This document shows positions 8,761 through 17,815 of a stretch of DNA of 64,000 nucleotides, one piece after another. Source of the DNA: Planctomyces sp. Lineage in GTDB: Bacteria; Planctomycetota; Planctomycetia; Planctomycetales; Planctomycetaceae. Numbering within the stretch: the first letter of the stretch is position 1; each line of letters starts with the position of its first letter. The notes under the pieces are model-generated. The model had not been told where the DNA came from, searched no databases, and saw only the letters and a program-made list of their open reading frames with translations. Made by a program: the position numbers and the translations under genes. The stretch covers positions 1 through 64,000 of the forward strand of contig JAHBXW010000022.1 of NCBI GenBank assembly GCA_019636235.1. The letters are read 5' to 3'.

Positions 8761-10176
8761 TCAAATGGCCAGTCCGGCCGCGGGGGCGGCTTCCGCGCTC
8801 CGCTCGCGACGCGCGGCCTGCCAGGTCTGGAACAGGTTCCAGGCGAAGCACATCTGCCCGCCGAAAATCGCCAGGCCGGCGAACAGCCGCGCGACCCAGA
8901 ACGGCTGGGAGATCTCCACCGAGTGGTCCCAGTGCATCAGGCCCATCCAGGACCAGCCCTGGAACAGCCCCGCCAGAGTCAGGTCGCTGGCCATCACCAG
9001 GATGCCCCCGGCCGACAGCCAGAAATGCCACTCGCACAGCCGTCGACTGTGCCAGTCCTGCTTCAACAGCCGCGGGAACAGGTACGTCATCACGCCCAGT
9101 TGCCACATGCTGAACACCCCGAACATCACCAGATGCGCGTGCCCGACGACCCAGTCGGTGAAGTGGATCAGCTGCTGGAACGTCAGCGTGACCTGCAGCG
9201 AGCACTGCAGGCAGGTCAGGAAGTAGAACACCATGCCGGTGTAGAACCAGCGGATGGGCAGGTTTGTCCAGAACTCCGAGCCGCGGCCCCGCAGCGTCCC
9301 GAAGAAGTTGATGATGACCGTCGTCACCACCAGCTCCACGGCGATTGTGGACACCACCGCCCCGTACTGCAGGAACATCGGGATCGGCGTGTACAGAAAG
9401 TGATGGATGCCCTGCAGCGGGTAGAAGAACGCCAGTCCCCAGAACCCCACCAGCGACAGCCCGTGGCTCCAGATCGGCTTGCCCAGCAGGATCGGCACGA
9501 AATAGTACATCATGCCCCAGCCCAGGGGCGTCACGAACAGGCCCACCAGGTCGTGGATGAACAGCCCGCCGACCGCGCCCGCCGCCGTTCCGGACACGAA
9601 GTACTGCGGCACGAAGTTGCCCATCGCGTACGTCAGGAAGGTCCACACCAGCGCCGCGATGAAGTACCACAGCGTCACGTAGATCGGCCCCTGCACGCGC
9701 ACGATCGGCGCCATGAAGTTGATCGCCACCAGCAGCAGTCCGGCCTGCGCGACCGGATCGATCCAGACCGGCGTCTCGCCCCACTCCAGTCCCTGGGCCT
9801 CTCCCAGCAGAATCCCCACCGCGGTCGCCAGCACCACCCCCTGCCAGACGAAGAAGATCGCATACGACAATCCGCGGCTGAGCACGGGACGCAACGTCAG
9901 TCGCGGCACGACCCAGTGCAGAATCCCCAGGAAGGCGTTCGCCAGAAACCCGTAGGCGATCGCGTTCGTGTGCACCATTCGCCAGCGGCCCGGCGAGAGC
10001 AGCTCGATGCCCGACAACGGGTTGTGCCGGATCAACTGGAAGCCCATCAGGAAGCCGCCCAGCATCGACACGAACAGAAAGGCCAGCGCCGCCAGGAAAT
10101 ACCAGCAGACGAGGCGCTCCTCAACGAGTTCCGAGTGCCGGGGAATGCTGGCCGGTGAAGCGGTGTCAGCCGTCAT
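8761..10176 (-). CDS. ccoN: cbb3-type cytochrome c oxidase subunit I
   Basis: A 471-aa haem-copper oxidase catalytic subunit with about 12 helices. I chose ATG 10176 (MTADTASPAS) because the longer frame is low in coding character and overlaps the preceding gene. Ligand motifs typical of CcoN are visible: the low-spin haem His in 'MVHTNAIAYGF', an active-site His in 'LFIHDLVGLFVTPLGWG' with the nearby Tyr pair MMYYF, the CuB pair in GIHHFLYT, and G-H-A-H for the haems. It reduces oxygen to water and pumps protons in the inner membrane. It lies directly upstream of ccoO. Confidence 0.96.
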   Translation of the reverse strand: MTADTASPASIPRHSELVEERLVCWYFLAALAFLFVSMLGGFLMGFQLIRHNPLSGIELLSPGRWRMVHTNAIAYGFLANAFLGILHWVVPRLTLRPVLSRGLSYAIFFVWQGVVLATAVGILLGEAQGLEWGETPVWIDPVAQAGLLLVAINFMAPIVRVQGPIYVTLWYFIAALVWTFLTYAMGNFVPQYFVSGTAAGAVGGLFIHDLVGLFVTPLGWGMMYYFVPILLGKPIWSHGLSLVGFWGLAFFYPLQGIHHFLYTPIPMFLQYGAVVSTIAVELVVTTVIINFFGTLRGRGSEFWTNLPIRWFYTGMVFYFLTCLQCSLQVTLTFQQLIHFTDWVVGHAHLVMFGVFSMWQLGVMTYLFPRLLKQDWHSRRLCEWHFWLSAGGILVMASDLTLAGLFQGWSWMGLMHWDHSVEISQPFWVARLFAGLAIFGGQMCFAWNLFQTWQAARRERSAEAAPAAGLAI

Positions 10177-10232
10177 GGGAGGCGATGTGCGTAAGGCTCG
10201 AAACAGGGAACGGGTTCGGGAACCGGGGGCCG

Positions 10233-10868
10233 TCAGCCGGGGGGCGCGACGCGCGGCGGCTGATAGGGCGTGAACTGCCCCAGCGGATACAGCACCGCCA
10301 GAGTCCATCCGAAAACGAGGTGCGTCGCCGCCGCGACCCACGGCGGGAGAATCGTCGGATCCGTGATCCAATTCCCGCCGATCAACAGCGGCTGCAGCCA
10401 CGACAGCAGCACATGAAAGTTGATCGCGTACAACGCCAGCGCCAGCACCGAGGCGACGATCAGCCGCTTGCCCAGCCCCGCCGACCGCCCCAGCACGCGA
10501 GCCATCACCCAGTACATCGGCACGCCCAGAAGCATGCCCGTCGCGATGTACAGCGTGCAGCCCAGCGCGAGGATCAGACCGCCGCCCGTCTGCATGTCCA
10601 GCGCCCGCGCGCCGAATGGAAACGTCAGATACACCTTGATCAGTTCCAGAGGAGACTTGCCCGCCAGCGGCGCCGCGAACACGTTCGCCAGCAGACTCGC
10701 CAGCGCCCCCGCGCCCCCCAGCAGGAATCCGGTTGTCGCGTAGTACGCGCTGTAGAAGCCCCGGGGGGGCCAGTCGGCCGTCGTCTCCTCGCGGGCGATG
10801 ACGCGCTCCAGCTCGCTGACTTCCTGCTGCAGCTTCTGGAGTCGGCGTCGTGTGTCGGCAGTGTCCAT
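10233..10868 (-). CDS. coiled-coil plus membrane protein upstream of ccoN
   Basis: A 211-aa protein. The first 30 residues form an amphipathic, probably coiled-coil stretch (RRRLQKLQQEVSELERVIARE), then about four hydrophobic segments follow (for example 'TTGFLLGGAGALASLLANV', 'LILALGCTLYIATGMLLGV' and 'VASVLALALYAINFHVLL'). I do not recognise the family. It lies between the diheme cytochrome gene and ccoN on the same strand, with gaps of about 100 and 56 bp. A role as an extra oxidase subunit or membrane anchor is inferred from context only. Confidence 0.75.
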   Translation of the reverse strand: MDTADTRRRLQKLQQEVSELERVIAREETTADWPPRGFYSAYYATTGFLLGGAGALASLLANVFAAPLAGKSPLELIKVYLTFPFGARALDMQTGGGLILALGCTLYIATGMLLGVPMYWVMARVLGRSAGLGKRLIVASVLALALYAINFHVLLSWLQPLLIGGNWITDPTILPPWVAAATHLVFGWTLAVLYPLGQFTPYQPPRVAPPG

Positions 10869-10972
10869 CGGCGCTGTGTTCCGCGGGGGAATGCCGGACC
10901 GCCCGCGGTGGGTGGCGTCCGGAGGTCAGGGCTTTGGCGGTCGAGTTCGAATATGGGCCTGGGCGCGGAGGC

Positions 10973-12043
10973 TCAACCGGCGTCGTCCGAGGCTGCGGGG
11001 ACGTCCGACGACCCGGGGGGGATGAAAGGTTGGATGACGCCGGGGGGCGGCCTGTCTCCGGCGCGGCGCCGGTTGGTGATGTATTTGACGTACGCGACGA
11101 GGTCCCACAGGGCGTCCGGCTCGGCCTGATAGGCGCTCGCGAAGCCCGGCATGGGCGTCCCGTTGATGCCGCCGTAAATCCGGCGATAGACGTCGAGCGG
11201 CTCCTGTCCGCCGCGGAGCATGCCCGACGTCAGGTCAGCGGCGCGCGTCGGCTGCCCCCAGGCGTCGCGAAGATTGCCGGCCAGGTTGTCGGGCGTGCGG
11301 CCCCGCCCATCCTCCCCGTGGCATTTGAAGCAACCTGTCGATTCCGCCAGAAACCGCTCGCGGCCTCGCTCCACGCGCTCCAGCGTCAGCTCCGGCTCCA
11401 ACGTCGTCGGGACGATCACCGATTCCCGGGCTCGCTTCCAACGCCCCACGACGACATCGATCGCCTCTGACTGCACGAGTTCCTCATCCAGCTCGCCCTC
11501 CAGGTCCGCCAGCGAGCACAACTGATCCTCCAGTTCGCCCCGGTGCGCCAGCGCCAGCACGTAATCGACGACCGCCTCGCGCTCCTCCTCGGGCAGCGTC
11601 TCGAAGCCAGGCATGGAAGTGCCGCGAATGCCGTTCTCCACAGTCCGCAGCAGGTCCGACCGCAGCGGCCGCGAGCCGAACACCGTCGACGTGAACTTGA
11701 AGACGCCCTTGCGGTAGTCGCGGGGGCGGGGATACATCTGCGCCGCCACGGGGCCGGCGCCGTCGCCATCATCGCCGTGGCATTGAGCGCAGCGCAGCTG
11801 GTACACGGCCTGCCCGCGTTTGAGCTGGGCCGTCGACACGCGGTCGTCCCCCAAAACCTTCGGCGCGGCGAACGTGCCGCAGTGCTTGCCGAGCTGCTCA
11901 TCGACAGCGGCCTGCAGCTCCGGCGACAACGCGGCCCGGGCCTCGGAGGGACGATAGATGATGTCGGACGCCGGCCGGCATCCGGACGCCTGGACCAGCG
12001 CCATCAGCCCGATCGCCGCCGCTCCCGCGCAGAACTGTCTCAT
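10973..12043 (-). CDS. diheme c-type cytochrome lipoprotein (CcoP-like role)
   Basis: A 356-aa protein. ATG 12043 starts a lipoprotein signal (MRQFCAGAAAIG...) with a lipobox ending A-S-G-C at Cys22. Two cytochrome c domains follow: CAQCH at residues 85-89 with distal T-S-M-P-G-F (Met144), and CFKCH at 238-242 with a distal G-T-P-M-P-G-F. It should carry electrons to the cbb3 oxidase. A classical CcoP has transmembrane anchors; here the anchor appears to be a lipid. The tail is Pro-rich. It is the first gene of the cbb3 cluster, and no separate ccoP is present in the window. Confidence 0.88.
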   Translation of the reverse strand: MRQFCAGAAAIGLMALVQASGCRPASDIIYRPSEARAALSPELQAAVDEQLGKHCGTFAAPKVLGDDRVSTAQLKRGQAVYQLRCAQCHGDDGDGAGPVAAQMYPRPRDYRKGVFKFTSTVFGSRPLRSDLLRTVENGIRGTSMPGFETLPEEEREAVVDYVLALAHRGELEDQLCSLADLEGELDEELVQSEAIDVVVGRWKRARESVIVPTTLEPELTLERVERGRERFLAESTGCFKCHGEDGRGRTPDNLAGNLRDAWGQPTRAADLTSGMLRGGQEPLDVYRRIYGGINGTPMPGFASAYQAEPDALWDLVAYVKYITNRRRAGDRPPPGVIQPFIPPGSSDVPAASDDAG

Positions 12044-12353
12044 GCACCACTCATCGAAATCGCAATCAGATCGTTCCGCCGGACATCCAACGGTTGGAAC
12101 GTCGCCTTGGCAAATGCTGCGCCATCGAGATCCGCACTCGCGTCGCACGCGGCGATCAAACGATTCCGGGCATTCCGATCTGCCGTCGGCGAAGCCCGCC
12201 GCGATTCACTGTGCGGAATCGTCTCGCCGCCAGGCCGCCAGCGCGCGGCATCGCACAGCCGTCCGCTGGCCCCCGGCCTCACCGATGTCGCATGCCGGAC
12301 GCGCTCCGGGTAGAACGTGAGGCGATGCGACCACTCTCCTGGGAAGACCGCTC
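12044..12353. other. divergent intergenic region
   Basis: This 310-bp gap separates the divergent diheme cytochrome (leftward) and serine hydrolase (rightward) genes. It must hold both promoters. I find no convincing -35/-10 pair, no strong inverted repeat and no small gene; short frames here lack coding character. Confidence 0.5.
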
Positions 12354-13814
12354 ATGAAGCCGCTCACCGCCGTGACCGTTTGGATGTCCTGTGCCGCCGC
12401 AGCTCACGCGGGTGACCTCCCCAGAAGCGCGCCCGAAACGCAGGGGCTCGCCTCGTCCGCCGTGCTGGCGTTTGTCGAGGCCGCGGATTCTTCCGTGGAT
12501 TCGCTGCACAGCCTGATGATCGTGCGGCATGGGCAGGTGGTGGCGGAGGGCTGGTGGGCGCCGTACGACGCCGACTCCCGTCACTCTCTGTATTCGCTCA
12601 GCAAGAGCTTCACCGCGACGGCCATCGGCATCGCGATCGCCGAGGGCAAGCTGTCGCTCGACGATCCGGTGCTGAAGTTCTTTCCCGACGATGCGCCCGC
12701 CAATCCGAGCCCGAACCTCCAGGGCATGCGGATCAGCGATCTCTTGCGGATGTCGACAGGCCACCAGTCTGAACCGCCGCGCACGGCCAACGAGTCCTGG
12801 GCGAAGACTTTTCTGGCCCACCCTGTTCCATTCAAGCCGGGCACGCATTTCCTCTACAACACGTCGGCGACGTACATGCTGTCAGCCATCATCCAGCAGG
12901 CGACGGGCGAAACGCTGCTCGACTATCTCACGCCCCGGTTGTTCCAGCCGCTGGGCATCGACGAGCCGACCTGGGAAGTCAGTCCACAGGGTGTTTCCAC
13001 GGGCGGGTATGGGTTGAGCGTCCGGACCGGGGACATTGCCCGGTTCGGCCAGCTCTGCCTGCAGAATGGAAGCTGGGAGGGGCGTCAGCTCGTCCCCGCA
13101 GAATGGATCACCCGCGCGACGTCGCTGCAGACGTCCAACGGCAGCAACCCTCACAGCGACTGGGACCAGGGTTACGGCTACCAGTTCTGGCGCTGCCGGC
13201 ATGACGGATACCGCGGCGACGGCGCGTTCGGCCAGTTCTGCATCGTGCTCCCCGAGCAGGACGCCGTCATCGCCATCACCAGCGGCACGGCCGACATGCC
13301 CGCGGTGTTGAACCTCGTCTGGAAGCATCTGCTGCCAGCGTTTCAATCGGAGCCGTTGCCGGACGACGCCGCGTCGCAGGCCCGGCTGAGGGAGCGACTG
13401 GCCGCGTTGAGCCTGCCGCCGGTCGAGCAAACCGCGTCGCCCGCGACGACGTCCTCGCGGCGATACGAGTTCCCCGAGAACGACTCGAAGCTGCAGGCCG
13501 TTGTCCTCGAACCGTCCCCGGACGGCGCGGCGACGACAGTGCGGATCATCACCGCCGGGACAGAAGCGAAGCTGAACTGCCTCCCGGGCGTCTGGACGCG
13601 CGACCGGATCGCCTATGGGCAGTTTCCAGAACAGCCCTTGGCCATCAGCGGCGGATGGACGGCGGGCAACACATTGACCATCAAAATGTGTTTCATCGAG
13701 ACGCCGTTCGTCGTGACGCTGCGACTCGAACGGGAGGGGGAGGAACTGCGATACGCCTCGGAGACGAACGTCGGATTCGGCCCGACCAAGCGTCCGGTGT
13801 TGACGGGGCGGTGA
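12354..13814 (+). CDS. serine hydrolase, beta-lactamase/class C PBP fold
   Basis: A 486-aa protein with an N-terminal signal peptide (residues 1-19, ending AAAAHAG). The beta-lactamase domain (PF00144 family) shows the nucleophile motif S-L-S-K near residues 83-86 (YSLSKSFTATAIG), a YNTSATY motif corresponding to the second catalytic tyrosine, and H-x-G-like glycine-rich strands near the end of the domain. The C-terminal 130 residues form an extra beta-rich domain, as in esterase-type or D-aminopeptidase-type members. It likely acts in the periplasm as an esterase, peptidase or amidase; the substrate cannot be told. The start is the only ATG that gives a signal peptide. Confidence 0.85.
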   Translation: MKPLTAVTVWMSCAAAAHAGDLPRSAPETQGLASSAVLAFVEAADSSVDSLHSLMIVRHGQVVAEGWWAPYDADSRHSLYSLSKSFTATAIGIAIAEGKLSLDDPVLKFFPDDAPANPSPNLQGMRISDLLRMSTGHQSEPPRTANESWAKTFLAHPVPFKPGTHFLYNTSATYMLSAIIQQATGETLLDYLTPRLFQPLGIDEPTWEVSPQGVSTGGYGLSVRTGDIARFGQLCLQNGSWEGRQLVPAEWITRATSLQTSNGSNPHSDWDQGYGYQFWRCRHDGYRGDGAFGQFCIVLPEQDAVIAITSGTADMPAVLNLVWKHLLPAFQSEPLPDDAASQARLRERLAALSLPPVEQTASPATTSSRRYEFPENDSKLQAVVLEPSPDGAATTVRIITAGTEAKLNCLPGVWTRDRIAYGQFPEQPLAISGGWTAGNTLTIKMCFIETPFVVTLRLEREGEELRYASETNVGFGPTKRPVLTGR

Positions 13815-14013
13815 CTCATTCCTCAGCGACTCCGTCCCGGCATGTTCCAGCCGTGCCAACGAACGCTTCGAGGAATTCGCCGTTGGCGTGAAGCGTCATT
13901 GATGCCTCTCGACCGCGCCGATGCGCCGTGGCTGTCCGCCGTCATGGCAGACGATCCCGCGTTCTCCGACTACCATGCCTCCACGCAGTTTCCCACCCGC
14001 ACGGGATTGATCC

Positions 14014-15960
14014 ATGCCCCGTCTGTGTCTCTCGATTGTCCTGGCCTGCATGTTCCTGCCCAAAGCCGCTCCGGCGGCCGATGTCGATCCCTATCGCCCC
14101 CCCGCCATTTCCACCGAGTCGGTCCCCGCCGTCCCCAGGACGCTGATGGATCAGCTCCGCCAGTACCAGAGCGTCCGCAACGCCAATTTCCGCGGCTGGT
14201 CGCCGGATGGGCAGGGGATTCTGGTCCAGACGCAGTTCGGCAACACGATGCAGCTGCATCGCGTGTATGAACCGGGCGGCCGACGCGAGCAGGTGACGTT
14301 CCTCGAAGAACCGACCGACGGCACGTTCCTCAAGGGAACCCGGGACGGAACGCTGCTGCTGCAGCAGTCGCAGGGGGGCAATGAGAATACCCAGATCCTG
14401 CGGCTCGACCGTGAGACCGGGCAGGCCATCCTGCTGACCGACGGCGTCTCCCGGCACATGGCGGGTCCGCAGGCCGAGGACGGATCGTTTCTGATCGTCG
14501 CGCATAACGCCCGCAACGGCCGCGACATGGACCTGTTCCGGATCGATCCGCGCGTGCCGGGACAGCAAACGCCTCTGATGGAAGTCGAGAACGAGTACTG
14601 GCAGGCGCAGGACCTGTCTCCGGACAAATCTCGACTGGCGATGACGCAGTACGTTTCGATCAATGAGAGTTATCCCGCGCTGCTGGACCTGAGCACGGGA
14701 TCAAAAACGGCCATTCCCGCGCCGCCCGACGCAGTCGGGAAGGTGTCCTTCGGGACGCTGGCCTTCGCTCCGGATGGCAAGTCGCTGTACGTCACCACCG
14801 ACGCCCGCAGCGAGTTTCAGCAACTGGCCCTGCTGGACCTGGCGACGCTCGAGTACAGCGCGTGGCTGACCGAGGGGATTCCGTGGGACGTCGATGCCAT
14901 CGAGGTCGATCACAAGCATGGCCTGACGGCCTTCACCACGAACGCCGATGGCGCCAGCGACCTGTACATGATCCGCGGGGACGAACTTCGCCAGCTCGAC
15001 ATCCCGCTGGGCATCGTTGAATCGATGCGATTCTCTCCGGACGGATCGTCGCTGGGGTTCACGCTGTCGCGGCCCGATGCGCCCGCGGACGCGTACTCGA
15101 TCCAGCTCGCCAGCGGCGAGCTGACGCGTTGGACGTACAGCGAGGTCGGCGGACTGAATTCCGAGCGGTTCATCGCCCCCGAGCGGATTCAGTTCGAAAG
15201 CTTCGACGGCCGCGTCATACCGGCGTATGCCTTCAAGCCACGGTCGGCGTCTGCGGACGCTCCGGCGCCCGTGCTGATCAACATTCATGGCGGGCCGGAG
15301 GCCCAGTATCGCCCGTTCTTCACCGGGTTCGATCAACTGCTGCTCAACGAGCTCGGCATCGCCGTGGTCCGGCCGAACGTCCGGGGCTCGGCGGGGTATG
15401 GGAAGACGTATCTGCAGCTCGACAACGCGGAACAGCGCGAGGACAGCGTCCGCGACATCGGCGCGCTGCTGGACTGGATCGACTCACAGCCGGATCTCGA
15501 TTCGTCGCGGGTGGCGGTGTACGGCGGATCGTATGGCGGCTACATGGTGCTGGCATCGCTGGTCCATTACCCGGACCGGTTGAAGGGGGGCGTGAACGTG
15601 GTGGGCATCGCGAACTTCGTGACGTTTCTGAAGAACACCAGCGAGTACCGTCGGGATCTGCGCCGCGCGGAGTACGGTGACGAGCGAGACCCGGAGATGC
15701 TGAAGGTGTTCGAGCGGATCAATCCCTCCGCCAATGCGCACAAGATTCGTTCGGCGCTGTTGGTGGCGCACGGCAAGAACGATCCGCGCGTGCCGTTCTC
15801 GGAGGCCGAGCAGATCGCGCCGTTGGTGAGGCAGAACGACGTCCCGGTGTGGACGGTGTACGCCGACAACGAGGGGCACGGGTTCGCCAAGCGCGACAAT
15901 CGCGACTACCTGACGGCGACGATCGCCATGTTCCTGAACGAATTCCTCGTCAGGGATTGA
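14014..15960 (+). CDS. S9 family prolyl oligopeptidase-type peptidase
   Basis: A 648-aa exported serine peptidase. The signal peptide covers residues 1-21 (MPRLCLSIVLAC...APA). Residues 60-390 form a WD/propeller-like domain with repeated F-S-P-D-G motifs. The C-terminal alpha/beta-hydrolase has GGSYGGY with the nucleophile Ser506, Asp590 in HGKNDPRVP, and His622 in EGHGF; the HGGPE oxyanion motif lies near residue 430. It resembles dipeptidyl or acylaminoacyl peptidases. It ends 13 bp before the Na/Pi transporter gene, so both may share a transcript. Confidence 0.92.
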   Translation: MPRLCLSIVLACMFLPKAAPAADVDPYRPPAISTESVPAVPRTLMDQLRQYQSVRNANFRGWSPDGQGILVQTQFGNTMQLHRVYEPGGRREQVTFLEEPTDGTFLKGTRDGTLLLQQSQGGNENTQILRLDRETGQAILLTDGVSRHMAGPQAEDGSFLIVAHNARNGRDMDLFRIDPRVPGQQTPLMEVENEYWQAQDLSPDKSRLAMTQYVSINESYPALLDLSTGSKTAIPAPPDAVGKVSFGTLAFAPDGKSLYVTTDARSEFQQLALLDLATLEYSAWLTEGIPWDVDAIEVDHKHGLTAFTTNADGASDLYMIRGDELRQLDIPLGIVESMRFSPDGSSLGFTLSRPDAPADAYSIQLASGELTRWTYSEVGGLNSERFIAPERIQFESFDGRVIPAYAFKPRSASADAPAPVLINIHGGPEAQYRPFFTGFDQLLLNELGIAVVRPNVRGSAGYGKTYLQLDNAEQREDSVRDIGALLDWIDSQPDLDSSRVAVYGGSYGGYMVLASLVHYPDRLKGGVNVVGIANFVTFLKNTSEYRRDLRRAEYGDERDPEMLKVFERINPSANAHKIRSALLVAHGKNDPRVPFSEAEQIAPLVRQNDVPVWTVYADNEGHGFAKRDNRDYLTATIAMFLNEFLVRD

Positions 15961-15973
15961 CCGGCGGGCTGCC

Positions 15974-17710
15974 ATGAACCCGCTCCCCGGACTCCTCGGC
16001 GGCATCGGCCTGTTCCTGCTCGGCATGAGTCTGCTGACCGACGGGCTCAGGGACTTCGCCGGCGATTCGCTGCGCCGCGGCCTGATGCGGTTCACGGGGA
16101 CGCCGCTGAAGGCGTTTCTGTCCGGCATGCTTGTGACGCTCTTGATCCAGTCGTCCAGCGCCACGACGGTGATGGTGATCGGGTTCGTCAGCGCCGGCCT
16201 GCTGACGTTCCCCCAGGCGCTGGGCGTCGTGCTGGGGGCCAGCGTGGGCACGACCGGGACGAGCTGGATCATCGCCTGGATCGGGCTGAAGGTGAAAGTC
16301 GGCCTGTACGCGCTGCCTCTGGTCGGGTTCGGAGCCTTTCTGCGGCTGCTGGGTCAGGGGCGGTGGCCGGCGCTGGGGACGGCGCTGGCCGGGTTCGGCC
16401 TGATCTTCGTCGGCATCGACACGCTGCAGGCTGGCATGCAGGGCATGGCCGAGGTGTTCAATCTGGCGCGGCTGCCGGTCCGGGGCGTTCTGGGGGGCGC
16501 GGCGGCGGTTCTGATCGGCATGGTGATGACGGTCGTCATGCAATCCTCGAGCGTCGCCGTCGCCATGACGCTGACCGCGATGGACGCAGGCGCCGTCAGC
16601 TTCGAGCAAGCCACGCTGCTGGTGATCGGCGCGGCGATCGGCACAACGGTCACTGGGGCGCTGGCGGCGATCGGGGCCAGCGTTCCGGCCAAGCGCACCG
16701 CCGTGGCCCACATCCTGTTCAACCTGTCGGCCGGGGCCATGGCCGTGCTGCTGCTGCCGCTGTTTCTGCGGGCCATCGCCTCTGCGCAGGACCGGTTCGG
16801 CTGGACGGAAGGCGCGACGAGCCTGGCGGCGTTTCACACGGCCTTCATCGGCCTGGGGGCGGTCGTGTTTCTGCCGCTGGTCAACCGGTTTGCCAGCACG
16901 GTCGAGCGGCTGATCCCTGAGGAGCGCCCGCAGATCACGCGACACCTGGACCGGACCTTGAAGTCGACGCCGGCCGTGGCTCTGGAGGCGACGCTCCGCG
17001 CTCTTCGAGATACGGCTCTGGGGCTGTTCGCCGCGCTGCGGACGGGACTGGTCATCGGAAACTGGCGGTCATCGACGGTCGAGCTGGAACAGGCGCTGGC
17101 GGAGATCGAGGCGTTTCTGGAATCGCTGCGGGCCAACCCCGAGGATGACACGTTGACGCGTCATCGCCTCGAGCAGATGCATGCGATCGACCATCTGCTG
17201 CGGCTGCTGTCGCGGGCCCGGCCCTCGCCGTCAATCCGGTCAGTGCTGACGAGCGCACGGCTGACCGGTTCCGCGGTCGCCTGCCGGACCCTGATCGAAA
17301 TGGGCGAGGCGATCCTGCAGCAGCGTGCGGAGGCCGGCGCGCAGTCCCGGATGCGGACGGGCGCGAAGGACCTCGCGCAGGCGCGCCGCAATCTCCGGAC
17401 AGACGTCATCAGCGATTCGGCGACCGGCCGCCTGGCGCCGTCGGAAGCGCTGCGGCTGATGGATGGCTCGCGGTGGCTGGAGCGGGTCGCTCACCACGCC
17501 TGGCGGGCGACGGAATACCTGGGGGGCGATCCGCCCGAGCCGGATCCGGAAGACCAGGACGCGGTTGGAGAGGACTCCGTGGAGGGGTGGGCGCTGGCTG
17601 CCTCCGCGAATGCGGGCGGAGCAGGGGCGTCGGAGGACGAGGTCGGATCGAAGCCGTCCGACCCTGACGCGGCCGGCGCATCAGGCGCGGCGACGCAATC
17701 GCCGTCGTGA
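15974..17710 (+). CDS. Na/Pi cotransporter family protein
   Basis: A 578-aa protein. The N-terminal 320 residues contain two inverted NptA/PNaS repeats, each with the substrate motif Q-S-S-S (QSSSATT near residue 57, QSSSVAV near residue 192) and G-x-x-x-G-T-T motifs. They form the sodium-dependent phosphate carrier in the inner membrane. A PhoU-like helical domain follows (residues about 340-520), and the last 60 residues are acidic and low in complexity. The start lies 13 bp after the S9 peptidase stop. Family members may also move other anions, so the substrate is inferred. Confidence 0.88.
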   Translation: MNPLPGLLGGIGLFLLGMSLLTDGLRDFAGDSLRRGLMRFTGTPLKAFLSGMLVTLLIQSSSATTVMVIGFVSAGLLTFPQALGVVLGASVGTTGTSWIIAWIGLKVKVGLYALPLVGFGAFLRLLGQGRWPALGTALAGFGLIFVGIDTLQAGMQGMAEVFNLARLPVRGVLGGAAAVLIGMVMTVVMQSSSVAVAMTLTAMDAGAVSFEQATLLVIGAAIGTTVTGALAAIGASVPAKRTAVAHILFNLSAGAMAVLLLPLFLRAIASAQDRFGWTEGATSLAAFHTAFIGLGAVVFLPLVNRFASTVERLIPEERPQITRHLDRTLKSTPAVALEATLRALRDTALGLFAALRTGLVIGNWRSSTVELEQALAEIEAFLESLRANPEDDTLTRHRLEQMHAIDHLLRLLSRARPSPSIRSVLTSARLTGSAVACRTLIEMGEAILQQRAEAGAQSRMRTGAKDLAQARRNLRTDVISDSATGRLAPSEALRLMDGSRWLERVAHHAWRATEYLGGDPPEPDPEDQDAVGEDSVEGWALAASANAGGAGASEDEVGSKPSDPDAAGASGAATQSPS

Positions 17711-17752
17711 CGTCCGGTTGCCCGCCGGGATTGCCCGCGCCGCTGGCCTGCC

Positions 17753-17783
17753 AAAAAGAAACGGCCCGTCCGAAGACGGGCCG
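17753..17783 (-). terminator. Rho-independent terminator of the BBP7 gene
   Basis: A perfect 9-bp stem (17762-17770 with 17775-17783) and a 4-nt loop, followed on the minus strand by TTTCTTTTT. It lies 32 bp past the stop of the BBP7 barrel gene and also separates it from the convergent Na/Pi gene. Confidence 0.85.
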
Positions 17784-17815
17784 CGCGGCGTCGCGACGGG
17801 CGGAGTCGAACGCAG

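Noticed and set aside
8455-10158. A 567-aa plus-strand frame opposite ccoN
   Set aside because: Antisense shadow; ccoN on the other strand has all haem ligands.
10930-10960. A GTTCGAAT stretch resembling a tRNA T-loop
   Set aside because: No matching acceptor stem, anticodon arm or CCA-proximal pairing could be found around it.
13842-14270. A short plus-strand frame before the S9 peptidase
   Set aside because: It overlaps the peptidase start out of frame and has no coding character.
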